From assembly GCA_946002045.1 (NCBI GenBank), contig CAMFYM010000003.1, forward strand, positions 1 to 37,091: a stretch of DNA of 37,091 bases. The letters are read 5' to 3'. Of the stretch, positions 1 through 8,775 are shown piece after piece. How positions within the stretch are numbered: the first letter of the stretch is position 1; the number at the start of each line of letters is the position of its first letter. Source of the DNA: an uncultured Clostridia bacterium. GTDB lineage: Bacteria > Bacillota > Clostridia > Oscillospirales > Acutalibacteraceae. The position numbers were made by a program, and so were the translations under genes. The notes under the pieces were generated by a model, which did not search any database, was not told the DNA's origin, and worked only from the letters and a program-made list of their open reading frames with translations.

Positions 1-178
1 GGGCAGTTGCCACTGCTTTATTGTCGTCAAAAAGCAATGCAAAATCAGCAATATCGTCATAGCTATCAAATTCCTCATTAGCATTTGCACCCTGTTCATT
101 AGTAAAAACAGTGGTGCGTATCATTTGAACCAAGGAAAATTCACTATTCGTTTTTTTGATAAATTTGATGTTATCCAT
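1..178 (-). CDS. GNAT-like N-acetyltransferase, N-terminal fragment (runs off the window)
   Basis: Manual reverse translation from ATG at 176-178: MDNIKFIKKTNSEFSLVQMIRTTVFTNEQGANANEEFDSYDDIADFALLFDDNKAVATA; resembles the start of GNAT proteins (IR..VF..EQG). Purine-rich RBS (aggaag) upstream of the ATG. Confidence 0.6.
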   Translation of the reverse strand, partial: MDNIKFIKKTNSEFSLVQMIRTTVFTNEQGANANEEFDSYDDIADFALLFDDNKAVATA

Positions 179-196
179 TAACTTCCTGCACCTTAA

Positions 197-270
197 GCCT
201 TACAATGACGAAAAGCGAAAATATGCCGAAATCAAGCCGTTTAAGGCTTGTTCGGATTTATCTCACTTAC
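197..270. repeat. Partial/solo-end copy of the 12161-12429 element
   Basis: The reverse complement of 197-270 matches 12161-12234 over 74 bp with 3 mismatches by manual alignment; overlaps the 3' end of pyk. Confidence 0.8.
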
Positions 271-1677
271 TTTAATCATATTTGTTGTACCTGAAATGCC
301 AAGTGGTATGCCTGCTGTAATAACAACCCTTTCGCCCTTTTTAATTGCGCCTGTTTTCAAAGATACCTCTACTGCGTGGTCAAAAAGCTCATCGGTATTT
401 TCCTTAATCTCGCATTTTACAGGCATAACGCCCCAGCTCAAATTAAGCTGACGCCACACCTTGTCGCTGATTGTTGCACCGATAATATTTGTATATGGTC
501 TGAATTTTGAAATCATACGGGCAGTTGTACCACTTTTTGTAACTGTAATAATTGCAGAGGCATTAAGGTCATGAGCAGTTGTTACAGTGGCGTGGCTGAT
601 AGCAGATGTTATATCCTTTGCACCACTTTCAGGGTAAAACTTGTTAAATCTTTTTACATAATCAATATCCTGCTCTGTGGTAATTGCGATAGACGCCATT
701 GTTTCCACAGCTTCAATAGGATGCTTGCCCACAGCAGATTCGCCTGATAGCATAATTGCACTTGTGCCGTCATATATAGCGTTGGCAACATCGGTAATCT
801 CTGCTCTTGTGGGACGAGGATTATTTATCATAGACTCCAGCATTTGTGTTGCAGTAACAACGATTTTGCCTGTTTCATATACCTTTTTAATAATCATTTT
901 TTGTATTGACGGTATGCGTTCAAAATGAATTTCAACACCCATATCACCACGGGCAACCATAATTCCGTCGGAAGCAGCAATAATATCATCAATATTATTT
1001 ACGCCTTGAATATTCTCTATTTTTGCAATAATCTTAACATTTTTCCAGCCGATAGCATCGGTGTAATTACGAAGAATTGTGATGTCAGTAGCACTTCTGA
1101 CAAAGGATGCAGCAACAAAATCAAAGTCGTGCTCCTTACCAAACTGCAAATCAGCCATATCCCTTGCTGAAAGATAAGGCATTTTCAGCTCAACACCGGG
1201 AACATTAACTCCCTTGTGATTAGTAAGTAATCCACCGTCAACAACTGTGCAGCAAATATCGGCACCGTTAACGCTGTCAACCTTCATTGAAATAAGACCG
1301 TCGTTAATCAGAATAACTGTACCTTTTTTTACATCTCCTGTCAGCCCGTCATAGTTGATATAGCACCTTTCGCCATTGCCAAGGCACTCCTTTGTTGTAA
1401 GAGTAAATTTGTCACCTGCATTAACCATAACGCCCTGTGGATTTTCAAAATCACCAAGACGAATTTCCGGACCCTTTGTATCAAGCAGGGTGGCAACAGG
1501 CATATTAAGCTTATCTCTTAATTCAACAAGCTCCTTGAGCCTTTTTTCGTGGTCATCATAGCTGCCGTGGCTAAAATTAAATCTTGCTACATCAAGACCT
1601 GCAAGCATCATTTTCTCAAGCACATCGGGATTGTCCGTTGCAGGACCGAGAGTACAAATAATTTTTGTTTTCCTCAT
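241..1677 (-). CDS. pyk: Pyruvate kinase
   Basis: 478 aa; MRKTKIICTLGPATDNPDVLEKMMLAGLDVARFNFSHG, LLDTKGPEIR, MVARGDMGVE and TATQMLESM are hallmark pyruvate kinase motifs. Confidence 0.98.
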   Translation of the reverse strand: MRKTKIICTLGPATDNPDVLEKMMLAGLDVARFNFSHGSYDDHEKRLKELVELRDKLNMPVATLLDTKGPEIRLGDFENPQGVMVNAGDKFTLTTKECLGNGERCYINYDGLTGDVKKGTVILINDGLISMKVDSVNGADICCTVVDGGLLTNHKGVNVPGVELKMPYLSARDMADLQFGKEHDFDFVAASFVRSATDITILRNYTDAIGWKNVKIIAKIENIQGVNNIDDIIAASDGIMVARGDMGVEIHFERIPSIQKMIIKKVYETGKIVVTATQMLESMINNPRPTRAEITDVANAIYDGTSAIMLSGESAVGKHPIEAVETMASIAITTEQDIDYVKRFNKFYPESGAKDITSAISHATVTTAHDLNASAIITVTKSGTTARMISKFRPYTNIIGATISDKVWRQLNLSWGVMPVKCEIKENTDELFDHAVEVSLKTGAIKKGERVVITAGIPLGISGTTNMIKVSEINPNKP

Positions 1678-1787
1678 AGCTCCTCCAAGTTATATAATGT
1701 AATAAAAATATGTTTTTAAGGAAATAATCCGCATCTTCCTCTTTATGTATGATACCACAAAAACATAAAATTGCAACAAAAAATATA

Positions 1788-1841
1788 ATAGGCAATAAAG
1801 AGAAATCCAAACCGTGGTTCAAATTGCCCTTCATTGCCTAT
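1788..1841. repeat. Imperfect inverted repeat in the pyk/ctsR divergent intergenic region
   Basis: ATAGGCAAT (1788-1796) and ATTGCCTAT (1833-1841) are perfect 9-bp complements; AACCgtGGTT lies near the centre. Confidence 0.5.
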
Positions 1842-1872
1842 GTATAGAGTGATGAAAAAAATTTTTTATAAA

Positions 1873-1889
1873 AGTCAAAGAAAGTCAAA
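1873..1889 (+). promoter_or_regulatory. CtsR operator 1 (tandem heptad)
   Basis: AGTCAAA-GAA-AGTCAAA matches the known CtsR heptad direct repeat RGTCAAA-N3-RGTCAAA. Confidence 0.85.
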
Positions 1890-1897
1890 AATAATTC

Positions 1898-1926
1898 TTG
1901 ACTTTTACTGACCTTTGTGCTAATAT
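1898..1926 (+). promoter_or_regulatory. Sigma-A type promoter of the ctsR operon
   Basis: TTGACT (1898-1903), 17-bp spacer, TAATAT (1921-1926). Confidence 0.8.
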
Positions 1927-1936
1927 GATAACAGAA

Positions 1937-1963
1937 GGTCAAAGATAGTCAAAGACTATCAAG
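1937..1963 (+). promoter_or_regulatory. CtsR operator 2 (triple heptad)
   Basis: GGTCAAA-GAT-AGTCAAA-GAC-TATCAAG; three heptads at 10-bp periodicity just downstream of the -10. Confidence 0.85.
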
Positions 1964-1983
1964 GCTCTAACCTTTTAAAGGAA

Positions 1984-2445
1984 GTGATTGGAAAAATGAA
2001 GATAAGTGATGTTATTGCTGATATGATACTGGATATGTTTGATGATGACACACCAACAGTACAAATTCAGCGAAATGATTTGGCAGCACAGATTGGCTGC
2101 GTACCCAGTCAGATTAACTATGTTATTACATCAAGATTTACACCTGAGCAAGGCTACCGTATTGAGTCAAGGCGTGGTGGTGGTGGATGCATTATGATTA
2201 CACGAGCATCTACTAAAGAAAATGCCATAGTTTCACTTATAAAAGCTATCGGCTCATCTATCAGTGAAAAGAATGCAAAGGCTCATATTTATAACCTTAA
2301 CTACCACGGTTTAATCAGTGACCGAGCAGGAAAGATGATGATGGCAGTTATTTCTGACAACAGCTATAAAGGATTGGGCGATGATATTAAGGATAAGATA
2401 AGGGCCCAACAGCTAAAGCAAATGCTTTTGGCATATATTGATTAG
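1984..2445 (+). CDS. ctsR: CtsR family transcriptional repressor
   Basis: 153 aa; MKISDVIADMILDMFD, CVPSQINYVITSRFTPEQGYRIESRRGGGGCI is the CtsR winged-HTH signature; first gene before mcsA/mcsB/clpC. The methionine of MKISD (about 1996) may be the true start. Confidence 0.97.
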   Translation: MIGKMKISDVIADMILDMFDDDTPTVQIQRNDLAAQIGCVPSQINYVITSRFTPEQGYRIESRRGGGGCIMITRASTKENAIVSLIKAIGSSISEKNAKAHIYNLNYHGLISDRAGKMMMAVISDNSYKGLGDDIKDKIRAQQLKQMLLAYID

Positions 2446-2457
2446 GAGGAATGTTTT

Positions 2458-3003
2458 ATGTTATGTCAACATTGTAATCAAAATGAGGCAACAGCTCATA
2501 TTAAGAAAAATATAAACGGTCAAAAAGAAGAAATGCATCTTTGCAGTAAATGTGCAAAGGAGCTTGGAGTTATGGATGAATTTAAAATGCCATCAATGAA
2601 CGACCTGTTTGGTGACAGCTTTCTCGGTAATTTCCTTGGTGCAGGTGTAGCAGCAATGAACTCTCTTGCAGGCGTTGAAAGATGCGAAACCTGTGGTTCA
2701 TCCTTTAATGATATTGTTAAGGGTGGTCATATCGGATGCAGCGATTGCTACGAAAAATTTGCAGACAGGCTTGAGCCGTCAATAAGAAAAATTCACGGTA
2801 AATCAAAGCACATCGGTAAGTTTGTAACATATGATGAGCAACCACAGCCCATTAAAAAGCAAAAGGACGAGGCTGTTAATAAGCCAAATCAAATTGATGT
2901 TCTAAACCAGCAGTTAGAAGATGCCGTTAAGGAGCAGAGGTTTGAGGACGCAGCAATCATCAGAGATAAAATTAAGGATTTGACGGAGGGCAGCAATGAG
3001 TAA
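2458..3003 (+). CDS. mcsA: McsA, zinc-binding UVR-domain protein, activator of McsB
   Basis: CxxC zinc motifs (CQHCN, CSKC, CETC, CSDC) and C-terminal UVR motif LEDAVKEQRFEDAAIIRDKIKDL. Confidence 0.95.
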   Translation: MLCQHCNQNEATAHIKKNINGQKEEMHLCSKCAKELGVMDEFKMPSMNDLFGDSFLGNFLGAGVAAMNSLAGVERCETCGSSFNDIVKGGHIGCSDCYEKFADRLEPSIRKIHGKSKHIGKFVTYDEQPQPIKKQKDEAVNKPNQIDVLNQQLEDAVKEQRFEDAAIIRDKIKDLTEGSNE

Positions 3004-3991
3004 GTGGTACAATACACAGGGTAACAACGGTGATGTTGTTATATCATCAAAAATAAGACTTGCAAGAAATATTGAAAAAATACCCTTCCCCTGTCGAATG
3101 AGCAATGAAATAAGAAAATCACTTTGCAAAAAGGTATTTGCGTCAATTCAAAATTCAAAATATGCAGGTGAATTTGATTTGATTGAGCTTCCTAATTTAA
3201 CCGATGCACAGAAGATTGCATTAGTTGAAAAGGGATACATAAGCACACAGATGGCAAAGCAGGGACAATACAGTGCCGTTCTTTTGTCAAAGGACGAGGA
3301 TTGCAGTATTATGCTGTGCGAGGAGGACCACATCCGTCTTTCTGTCATGGCATCAGGTGACGATTTAAAATCAGCTTACGAAAAGGCAAACGCAATCGAC
3401 GATATGCTTATTGACAATATGAGAATTGCATTTGACAGCAGGCTCGGCTTTTTAACATCTAATCCCATGCATTTAGGTACAGGTATGAAGGCTTCTGTTG
3501 TACTTCATCTGCCTGCAATTAACGAAAGAAATATGATTGGCGCATTAGGCTCTATGATAGGAAAGCTTGGATTTTCAATAAAGCCGTTACACTCATCAAA
3601 CGGTGATTTTTATGAGCTTTCCAATGAGATTAGCTTTGGCATAAAAGAGGAAAATGCTATTGACAATCTTTATGCAATATGCAGCCAAATCGTGACTCAG
3701 GAAAGAAAGTTCCGTGATGAGCTAATGGAATATGACGATTTTGAGGATAAAATCTTTCGTGCAATGGGCACACTTAAAATGGCAAGACAGGTTACCGGCA
3801 AGGAATTTTTTGAAATGATGTCCCTTGTTCGCTTAGGTGCTGCTATGAATATTTTTGATATAAAATCCGAAAAAATTGATGAAATGCTCCACACTCTTGG
3901 TACAGCTTCTATTCTATCACAAGCAAACGCAGAGATGACTGTTAATGATGCTGACAAAATCAGAGCACAATATTTGAGAGATAATTTGTAA
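2996..3991 (+). CDS. mcsB: Protein arginine kinase McsB
   Basis: 331 aa; VVISSKIRLARNIEKIPFP and GFLTSNPMHLGTGMKASVVLHLP phosphagen-kinase-like motifs; overlaps the mcsA end. Confidence 0.96.
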   Translation: MSKWYNTQGNNGDVVISSKIRLARNIEKIPFPCRMSNEIRKSLCKKVFASIQNSKYAGEFDLIELPNLTDAQKIALVEKGYISTQMAKQGQYSAVLLSKDEDCSIMLCEEDHIRLSVMASGDDLKSAYEKANAIDDMLIDNMRIAFDSRLGFLTSNPMHLGTGMKASVVLHLPAINERNMIGALGSMIGKLGFSIKPLHSSNGDFYELSNEISFGIKEENAIDNLYAICSQIVTQERKFRDELMEYDDFEDKIFRAMGTLKMARQVTGKEFFEMMSLVRLGAAMNIFDIKSEKIDEMLHTLGTASILSQANAEMTVNDADKIRAQYLRDNL

Positions 3992-4059
3992 CAGGGCATA
4001 CGTGTATAGTTATGTCTTGTTAAGTTGGCAGTAGCCGAAATAATTATGGAGGTATAACT

Positions 4060-6483
4060 ATGTATAGATTCAATTATTTTACACAAAAATCAAACGATGT
4101 TTTAAATCTTGCAATTAAGGCTTCCGAGAATTTTGGTCACAACTATATAGGAAGTGAGCACATATTATTAGGACTTGTAAAGGCTGAAGCAGGATTGGCA
4201 TACTCAATTCTTGAGGAAAAAGGAATTGATGCTGCATCTGTTGAGAACTTTATTAAGGAAAACATAGGCATTGGTAATCCTACAAGGCTTACGCCTGATG
4301 ATTTTACACCAAGAAGCAAAAGAGTACTTGATAACGCATTTCAAATTGCACGAGGACTCCTCCACAGCTTTGTGGATACAGAGCATCTGCTAATGGCACT
4401 ATTACAGGAAAGCGACTCATACGCTGTTAGATTTCTTAACTCTATGGGAATTGACGAGCAACAGCTGTTTGAGGAAATCGTTTCAGCAGTTGGTCAGCCC
4501 AATTCAAGAAGAGAGGAGCAGGGCAAAAAGGGCAAAAACGGGAAATCTAAGACCCCTACTCTTGATGAATTCGGCAAGGACTTAACTGCTCTTGCTAAGG
4601 AAGGAAAAATCGACCCTGTAATCGGTAGAGAAAAGGAAATTGAAAGAGTTATTCAAATTCTTTCACGCAGGACAAAAAACAACCCTTGTCTTATCGGTGA
4701 GCCCGGCGTTGGCAAAACAGCTATTGCCGAGGGACTTGCACTTAAAATAATTAAAAACGAGGTGCCTGAGCTTTTATCAGGCAAAAAGATAGTTGCACTT
4801 GATTTGACATCAATGGTGGCCGGTACAAAATACAGAGGCGACTTTGAGGAAAGAATCAAAAAGGCAATGGACGAGGTAAAAAATTCCAAGGACATAATCC
4901 TGTTTATTGACGAGGTGCACACTATTATGGGTGCAGGTGCAGCCGAGGGTGCAACCGACGCAGCAAATATTCTTAAGCCTTCACTGGCAAGGGGCGAAAT
5001 TCAGGTAATCGGTGCCACAACAATCAGTGAATACAGAAAGAATATTGAAAAGGATGCTGCCCTTGAAAGACGCTTTCAGCCTGTTACAGTAGGCGAGCCA
5101 ACACAAGAGGAAACAATCCAAATACTTAAAGGTATTCGTGACAAGTACGAGGCACACCACAAGGTTAAAATTACCGATGATGCAATAGAAAATGCAGTTA
5201 CACTTTCATCAAGATACATTGCTGACAGATTTTTGCCTGATAAAGCAATAGACCTTATTGATGAGGCAGCATCTCGTGTTAGATTAAAGGCGTACACAAT
5301 GCCTGATAATCTTAAGGAGATGGAAAAGGAATTAAAGGTTCTTGAGGAGGAAAAGGCATCTGCCGTTAGGTCACAGGATTTTGAGCAGGCAGCAGTAATC
5401 AGAGATAAGGAAAACAAACTTAAGACCCTGCTTAACGAAGAAAAGGAAAAGTGGAAAAATCTGTCCTCTCATCAGGTAAAGGAAATTACTACTGAAGATA
5501 TTGCAAGCGTTGTTTCCTCGTGGACAGGTATTCCTGCAACGCAGATTACAAAGGAGGAGTCGGAAAGACTGCTTAATATGGAGGCAATACTCCACGAAAG
5601 AATTGTCGGTCAGGACAAGGCAGTAACAAGTATTGCAAAAGCAATCCGTCGTGGCAGAGCCGGACTTAAAAATCCTAAAAGACCTATCGGCTCATTTATA
5701 TTCCTTGGACCTACCGGTGTTGGTAAAACAGAGCTTTGCAAAACCTTGGCAGAAACAATGTTTGGTGACGAGGATGCGATAATCAGACTTGATATGTCTG
5801 AATATATGGAAAAGCACACCGTATCAAAGCTTATAGGCTCTCCTCCCGGATATGTGGGCTTTGAAGAGGGTGGTCAGTTAACCGAAAAAATCAGAAGAAA
5901 GCCTTACTCGGTTGTTCTTTTTGATGAAATCGAAAAGGCTCACCCTGATGTTTTCAATATGCTTTTGCAAATTCTTGAGGACGGAATACTGACAGATTCT
6001 CAGGGCAGAAAGGTTAGCTTTAAAAATGCCGTTATCATTATGACATCTAATGTAGGTGCATCAAAAATTACAGAAAGCAAATCTGCATTAGGCTTTGGTG
6101 ATGACAACACAAGCGAAAATCAAAACATTGAAAAGCTTGTTATGGCAGACCTTAAAGCAACATTTAAGCCTGAATTCCTTAACAGAGTTGATGAGATAAT
6201 TGTATTTAATCAGCTTGAAAAGCAGGATATTGAGGAAATTGCAAGAAGAATGCTAAAGAAGCTTACAAAGCAGCTTAAGGATTTAGGAACAGATGTGGTA
6301 TTTACCGACGATGCTGTTTCTGCTCTTGCTGATGCAGGCTTTGACAAGGTTTACGGTGCAAGGCCGTTAAGACGAGCAATCCAAACAAAAATTGAGGATA
6401 AGCTATCAGAGCTGATTCTTGAAAACAAGTTAGGTGACAAATGCACCGTTGATTACAAAAACGGCAGCTTTACATTTGAATAA
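4060..6483 (+). CDS. clpC: ATP-dependent Clp protease ATP-binding subunit ClpC
   Basis: 807 aa; two AAA+ modules (GEPGVGKTAIAEG, GPTGVGKTELCKT), N-terminal Clp repeats, UVR motif. Confidence 0.98.
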   Translation: MYRFNYFTQKSNDVLNLAIKASENFGHNYIGSEHILLGLVKAEAGLAYSILEEKGIDAASVENFIKENIGIGNPTRLTPDDFTPRSKRVLDNAFQIARGLLHSFVDTEHLLMALLQESDSYAVRFLNSMGIDEQQLFEEIVSAVGQPNSRREEQGKKGKNGKSKTPTLDEFGKDLTALAKEGKIDPVIGREKEIERVIQILSRRTKNNPCLIGEPGVGKTAIAEGLALKIIKNEVPELLSGKKIVALDLTSMVAGTKYRGDFEERIKKAMDEVKNSKDIILFIDEVHTIMGAGAAEGATDAANILKPSLARGEIQVIGATTISEYRKNIEKDAALERRFQPVTVGEPTQEETIQILKGIRDKYEAHHKVKITDDAIENAVTLSSRYIADRFLPDKAIDLIDEAASRVRLKAYTMPDNLKEMEKELKVLEEEKASAVRSQDFEQAAVIRDKENKLKTLLNEEKEKWKNLSSHQVKEITTEDIASVVSSWTGIPATQITKEESERLLNMEAILHERIVGQDKAVTSIAKAIRRGRAGLKNPKRPIGSFIFLGPTGVGKTELCKTLAETMFGDEDAIIRLDMSEYMEKHTVSKLIGSPPGYVGFEEGGQLTEKIRRKPYSVVLFDEIEKAHPDVFNMLLQILEDGILTDSQGRKVSFKNAVIIMTSNVGASKITESKSALGFGDDNTSENQNIEKLVMADLKATFKPEFLNRVDEIIVFNQLEKQDIEEIARRMLKKLTKQLKDLGTDVVFTDDAVSALADAGFDKVYGARPLRRAIQTKIEDKLSELILENKLGDKCTVDYKNGSFTFE

Positions 6484-6497
6484 GCAATAGATAAAAA

Positions 6498-6527
6498 CCC
6501 CCGTTAACGAGAAATCGTTAACGGGGG
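6498..6527. terminator. Bidirectional Rho-independent terminator between convergent clpC and trpS
   Basis: CCCCCGTTAACGA-GAAA-TCGTTAACGGGGG: perfect 13-bp stem, GAAA loop, A-tract upstream and T-rich tail downstream. Confidence 0.95.
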
Positions 6528-6538
6528 GATTTATTTAG

Positions 6539-7552
6539 CTATTTAATTACAAAGCCAATTTTCTTCATAGCCTTATCAAGAGTACGCTGTGAAACTCTTT
6601 GTGCCGTTTCTGCACCCTTAGTCCACTGCTCCTTAAGATATGCCTTATCTGCCATAAATTCCTTATATCTTTTTTGAACAGGCTCCAGCTCGGCAACTAC
6701 TGCCTCACCAACGGCTGCTTTAAAATCGCCATAGCCTCTACCTGCAAACTCCGACTCAATACTGTTAAAGTCCTTGCCTGTAACTGCTGAATAAATCGTC
6801 ATAAGGTTGTTAATGCCGTCCTTTCCGTCAGCATAACGAACACTCATTTCGCTATCGGTAACGGCACTTTTAAACTTCTTCATAATAACGCCGGGTTCGT
6901 CTGTTAAGTAAACAGTACCCCTTGGATTAGGGTCGGACTTACTCATTTTTCTTGTAGGGTCGGCAAGACTCATTACCCTTGCGCCTGCCTTTGGAATATA
7001 GGGCTCGGGAACGGTAAACACATTTCCGTAAACACCGTTAAAGCGCTCTGCAATATCCCTTGTGATCTCCAAATGCTGCTTTTGATCTGCGCCAACAGGA
7101 ACAACATCTGTCTGATAGAGAAGAATATCTGCTGCCATAAGGCAGGGATAAGTAAACAAGCCTGCGTTAATATTATCTGAATGTTGGGCAGATTTATCCT
7201 TAAACTGTGTCATTCTGTTAAGCTCGCCAAACTGTGTATAGCAATTCAAAAGCCAGCCAAGCTGTGAATGCTGTGGTACATGGGATTGAATAAACAAAAT
7301 GCTTTTGTTAGGGTCAAGACCTACTGCCATAAGCTGTGCATAAAGGCTTACTGTTTGCTCTCTTAAATTCTTTGGGTCCTGCCTAACAGTTATTGAATGT
7401 AAATCTGCAATACCGAAAATGGTATCAAAATCGTCCTGAAAGGTGGTCCAGCCCTTCATTGCGCCAAGATAGTTACCAAGAGTGGGTACTGATGTTGGCT
7501 GAATTAGTGAAAGGCTCCTCTTTTTTCTTTCCACTTTAATCTCTTCTGACAT
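6539..7552 (-). CDS. trpS: Tryptophanyl-tRNA synthetase
   Basis: 337 aa; SLIQPTSVPTLGNYLGAMKGW (HIGH-like region) and RKMSKSDPNPRG (KMSKS). Confidence 0.97.
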   Translation of the reverse strand: MSEEIKVERKKRSLSLIQPTSVPTLGNYLGAMKGWTTFQDDFDTIFGIADLHSITVRQDPKNLREQTVSLYAQLMAVGLDPNKSILFIQSHVPQHSQLGWLLNCYTQFGELNRMTQFKDKSAQHSDNINAGLFTYPCLMAADILLYQTDVVPVGADQKQHLEITRDIAERFNGVYGNVFTVPEPYIPKAGARVMSLADPTRKMSKSDPNPRGTVYLTDEPGVIMKKFKSAVTDSEMSVRYADGKDGINNLMTIYSAVTGKDFNSIESEFAGRGYGDFKAAVGEAVVAELEPVQKRYKEFMADKAYLKEQWTKGAETAQRVSQRTLDKAMKKIGFVIK

Positions 7553-7572
7553 AATTATATCTCCATTGCCTG

Positions 7573-8763
7573 TTACTTTTTATATTCCTTTGCTACCTGA
7601 CCCAGTGCTCTTACGCCGTTAATGATACCGTCGTCTGTTGGCGTTGAAAAGTTAAGCCTTATATACTGTGTTTGCTTTGTATCGTCAACAAGAAAGGCGT
7701 TACCCGGTACAACTGCAACCTTTTTATCTATTGCCCTTTGAACAAACTCGAGCATATTGACATCATCGGGTAATTTGCACCAAACAAACAACCCACCTTC
7801 AGGTCGAACATAAGTTACAAAATCGCCTAATTCTTTATCAATACAATCGCACATCAGTTCAAGCTTTTTTCTGTAAATACCTTGAATTTTCTTAATATGT
7901 GCTTCTACATCATACTGCTTAAACCACTGATACACAACCATTTGATTAAGGCAAGGAGTATGAACATCTGTTGCCTGCTTGCCCACAGTCATTTTTGCAA
8001 TAATATCCTTATGGGCAATACAATATGCAACACGCATACCCGGTGATAAAATCTTTGAAAATGAGCCTGCATAAATAACTATACCCTCGTCATCTATTGA
8101 CTTTATTGTAGGTAAGCTCTCCCCTGCTACACGCAAATCACCGTATGGATTATCCTCAAGAATAACAACACCGTATTCCTTTGCAAGAGCATAGATGCGT
8201 TTTCTTTTTTCAAGGGACATTGTGGCGCCAGACGGATTTTGAAAATTAGGAATTGTATAAATAAATTTTGTGTTTGGATTTTCCTTTAATGCCTTTTCAA
8301 GCAATGATACATCCATACCGTCTGCCTCAACAGGCACACCAACCAGCCTGCAACCATAGGAGCGAAATGTGTTAAGAGAGCCAATAAACGACGGTTCCTC
8401 GCAAATTACTGTGTCGCCCTCGTTACACAGCACCTTTGTTGCCAGGTCCATAACCTGTGTTGCACCGGACATAATAATCACATTATCAAAGTCTTTTCCT
8501 ATATTCTCCTTTGATTTCATCCAAGTGCTAATGGTGTTACGAAGTGGCTGATAGCCCTCTGAAACACCGTATTGAAGTGCATCAATAGGCTGATTTTCCA
8601 ATATTTGCTTTGTAATTTCTCTAACCTCATCAACAGGAAATGCCTCAGGAGCAGGATTGCCTGCTGCTAAAGGAATAATACCCGGAATTGAGGTTGCCTT
8701 TAAAATTTCTCTTATAGCACTGGGCTGAAGTGAAGAAATTTTATTTGAAAATATAAAATCCAT
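7573..8763 (-). CDS. PLP-dependent class I/II aminotransferase (2-aminoadipate/PLP-dependent transferase type)
   Basis: 396 aa; ISLxPG-like N-terminus (GIIPLAAGNPAPEAFP), YTIPNFQNPSG, ILEDNPYGDL, YAGSFSKILSPGMRVAY (PLP lysine region). Confidence 0.93.
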   Translation of the reverse strand: MDFIFSNKISSLQPSAIREILKATSIPGIIPLAAGNPAPEAFPVDEVREITKQILENQPIDALQYGVSEGYQPLRNTISTWMKSKENIGKDFDNVIIMSGATQVMDLATKVLCNEGDTVICEEPSFIGSLNTFRSYGCRLVGVPVEADGMDVSLLEKALKENPNTKFIYTIPNFQNPSGATMSLEKRKRIYALAKEYGVVILEDNPYGDLRVAGESLPTIKSIDDEGIVIYAGSFSKILSPGMRVAYCIAHKDIIAKMTVGKQATDVHTPCLNQMVVYQWFKQYDVEAHIKKIQGIYRKKLELMCDCIDKELGDFVTYVRPEGGLFVWCKLPDDVNMLEFVQRAIDKKVAVVPGNAFLVDDTKQTQYIRLNFSTPTDDGIINGVRALGQVAKEYKK

Positions 8764-8775
8764 TTTTCTACTTCC

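Noticed and set aside
3697-4086. 129-aa minus-strand ORF
   Set aside because: Antisense to mcsB and the clpC start; Ser/Ile-rich shadow translation.
7553-7572. Possible T-box leader upstream of trpS
   Set aside because: Only 20 nt separate trpS from the upstream aminotransferase gene, which is too short for a T-box.
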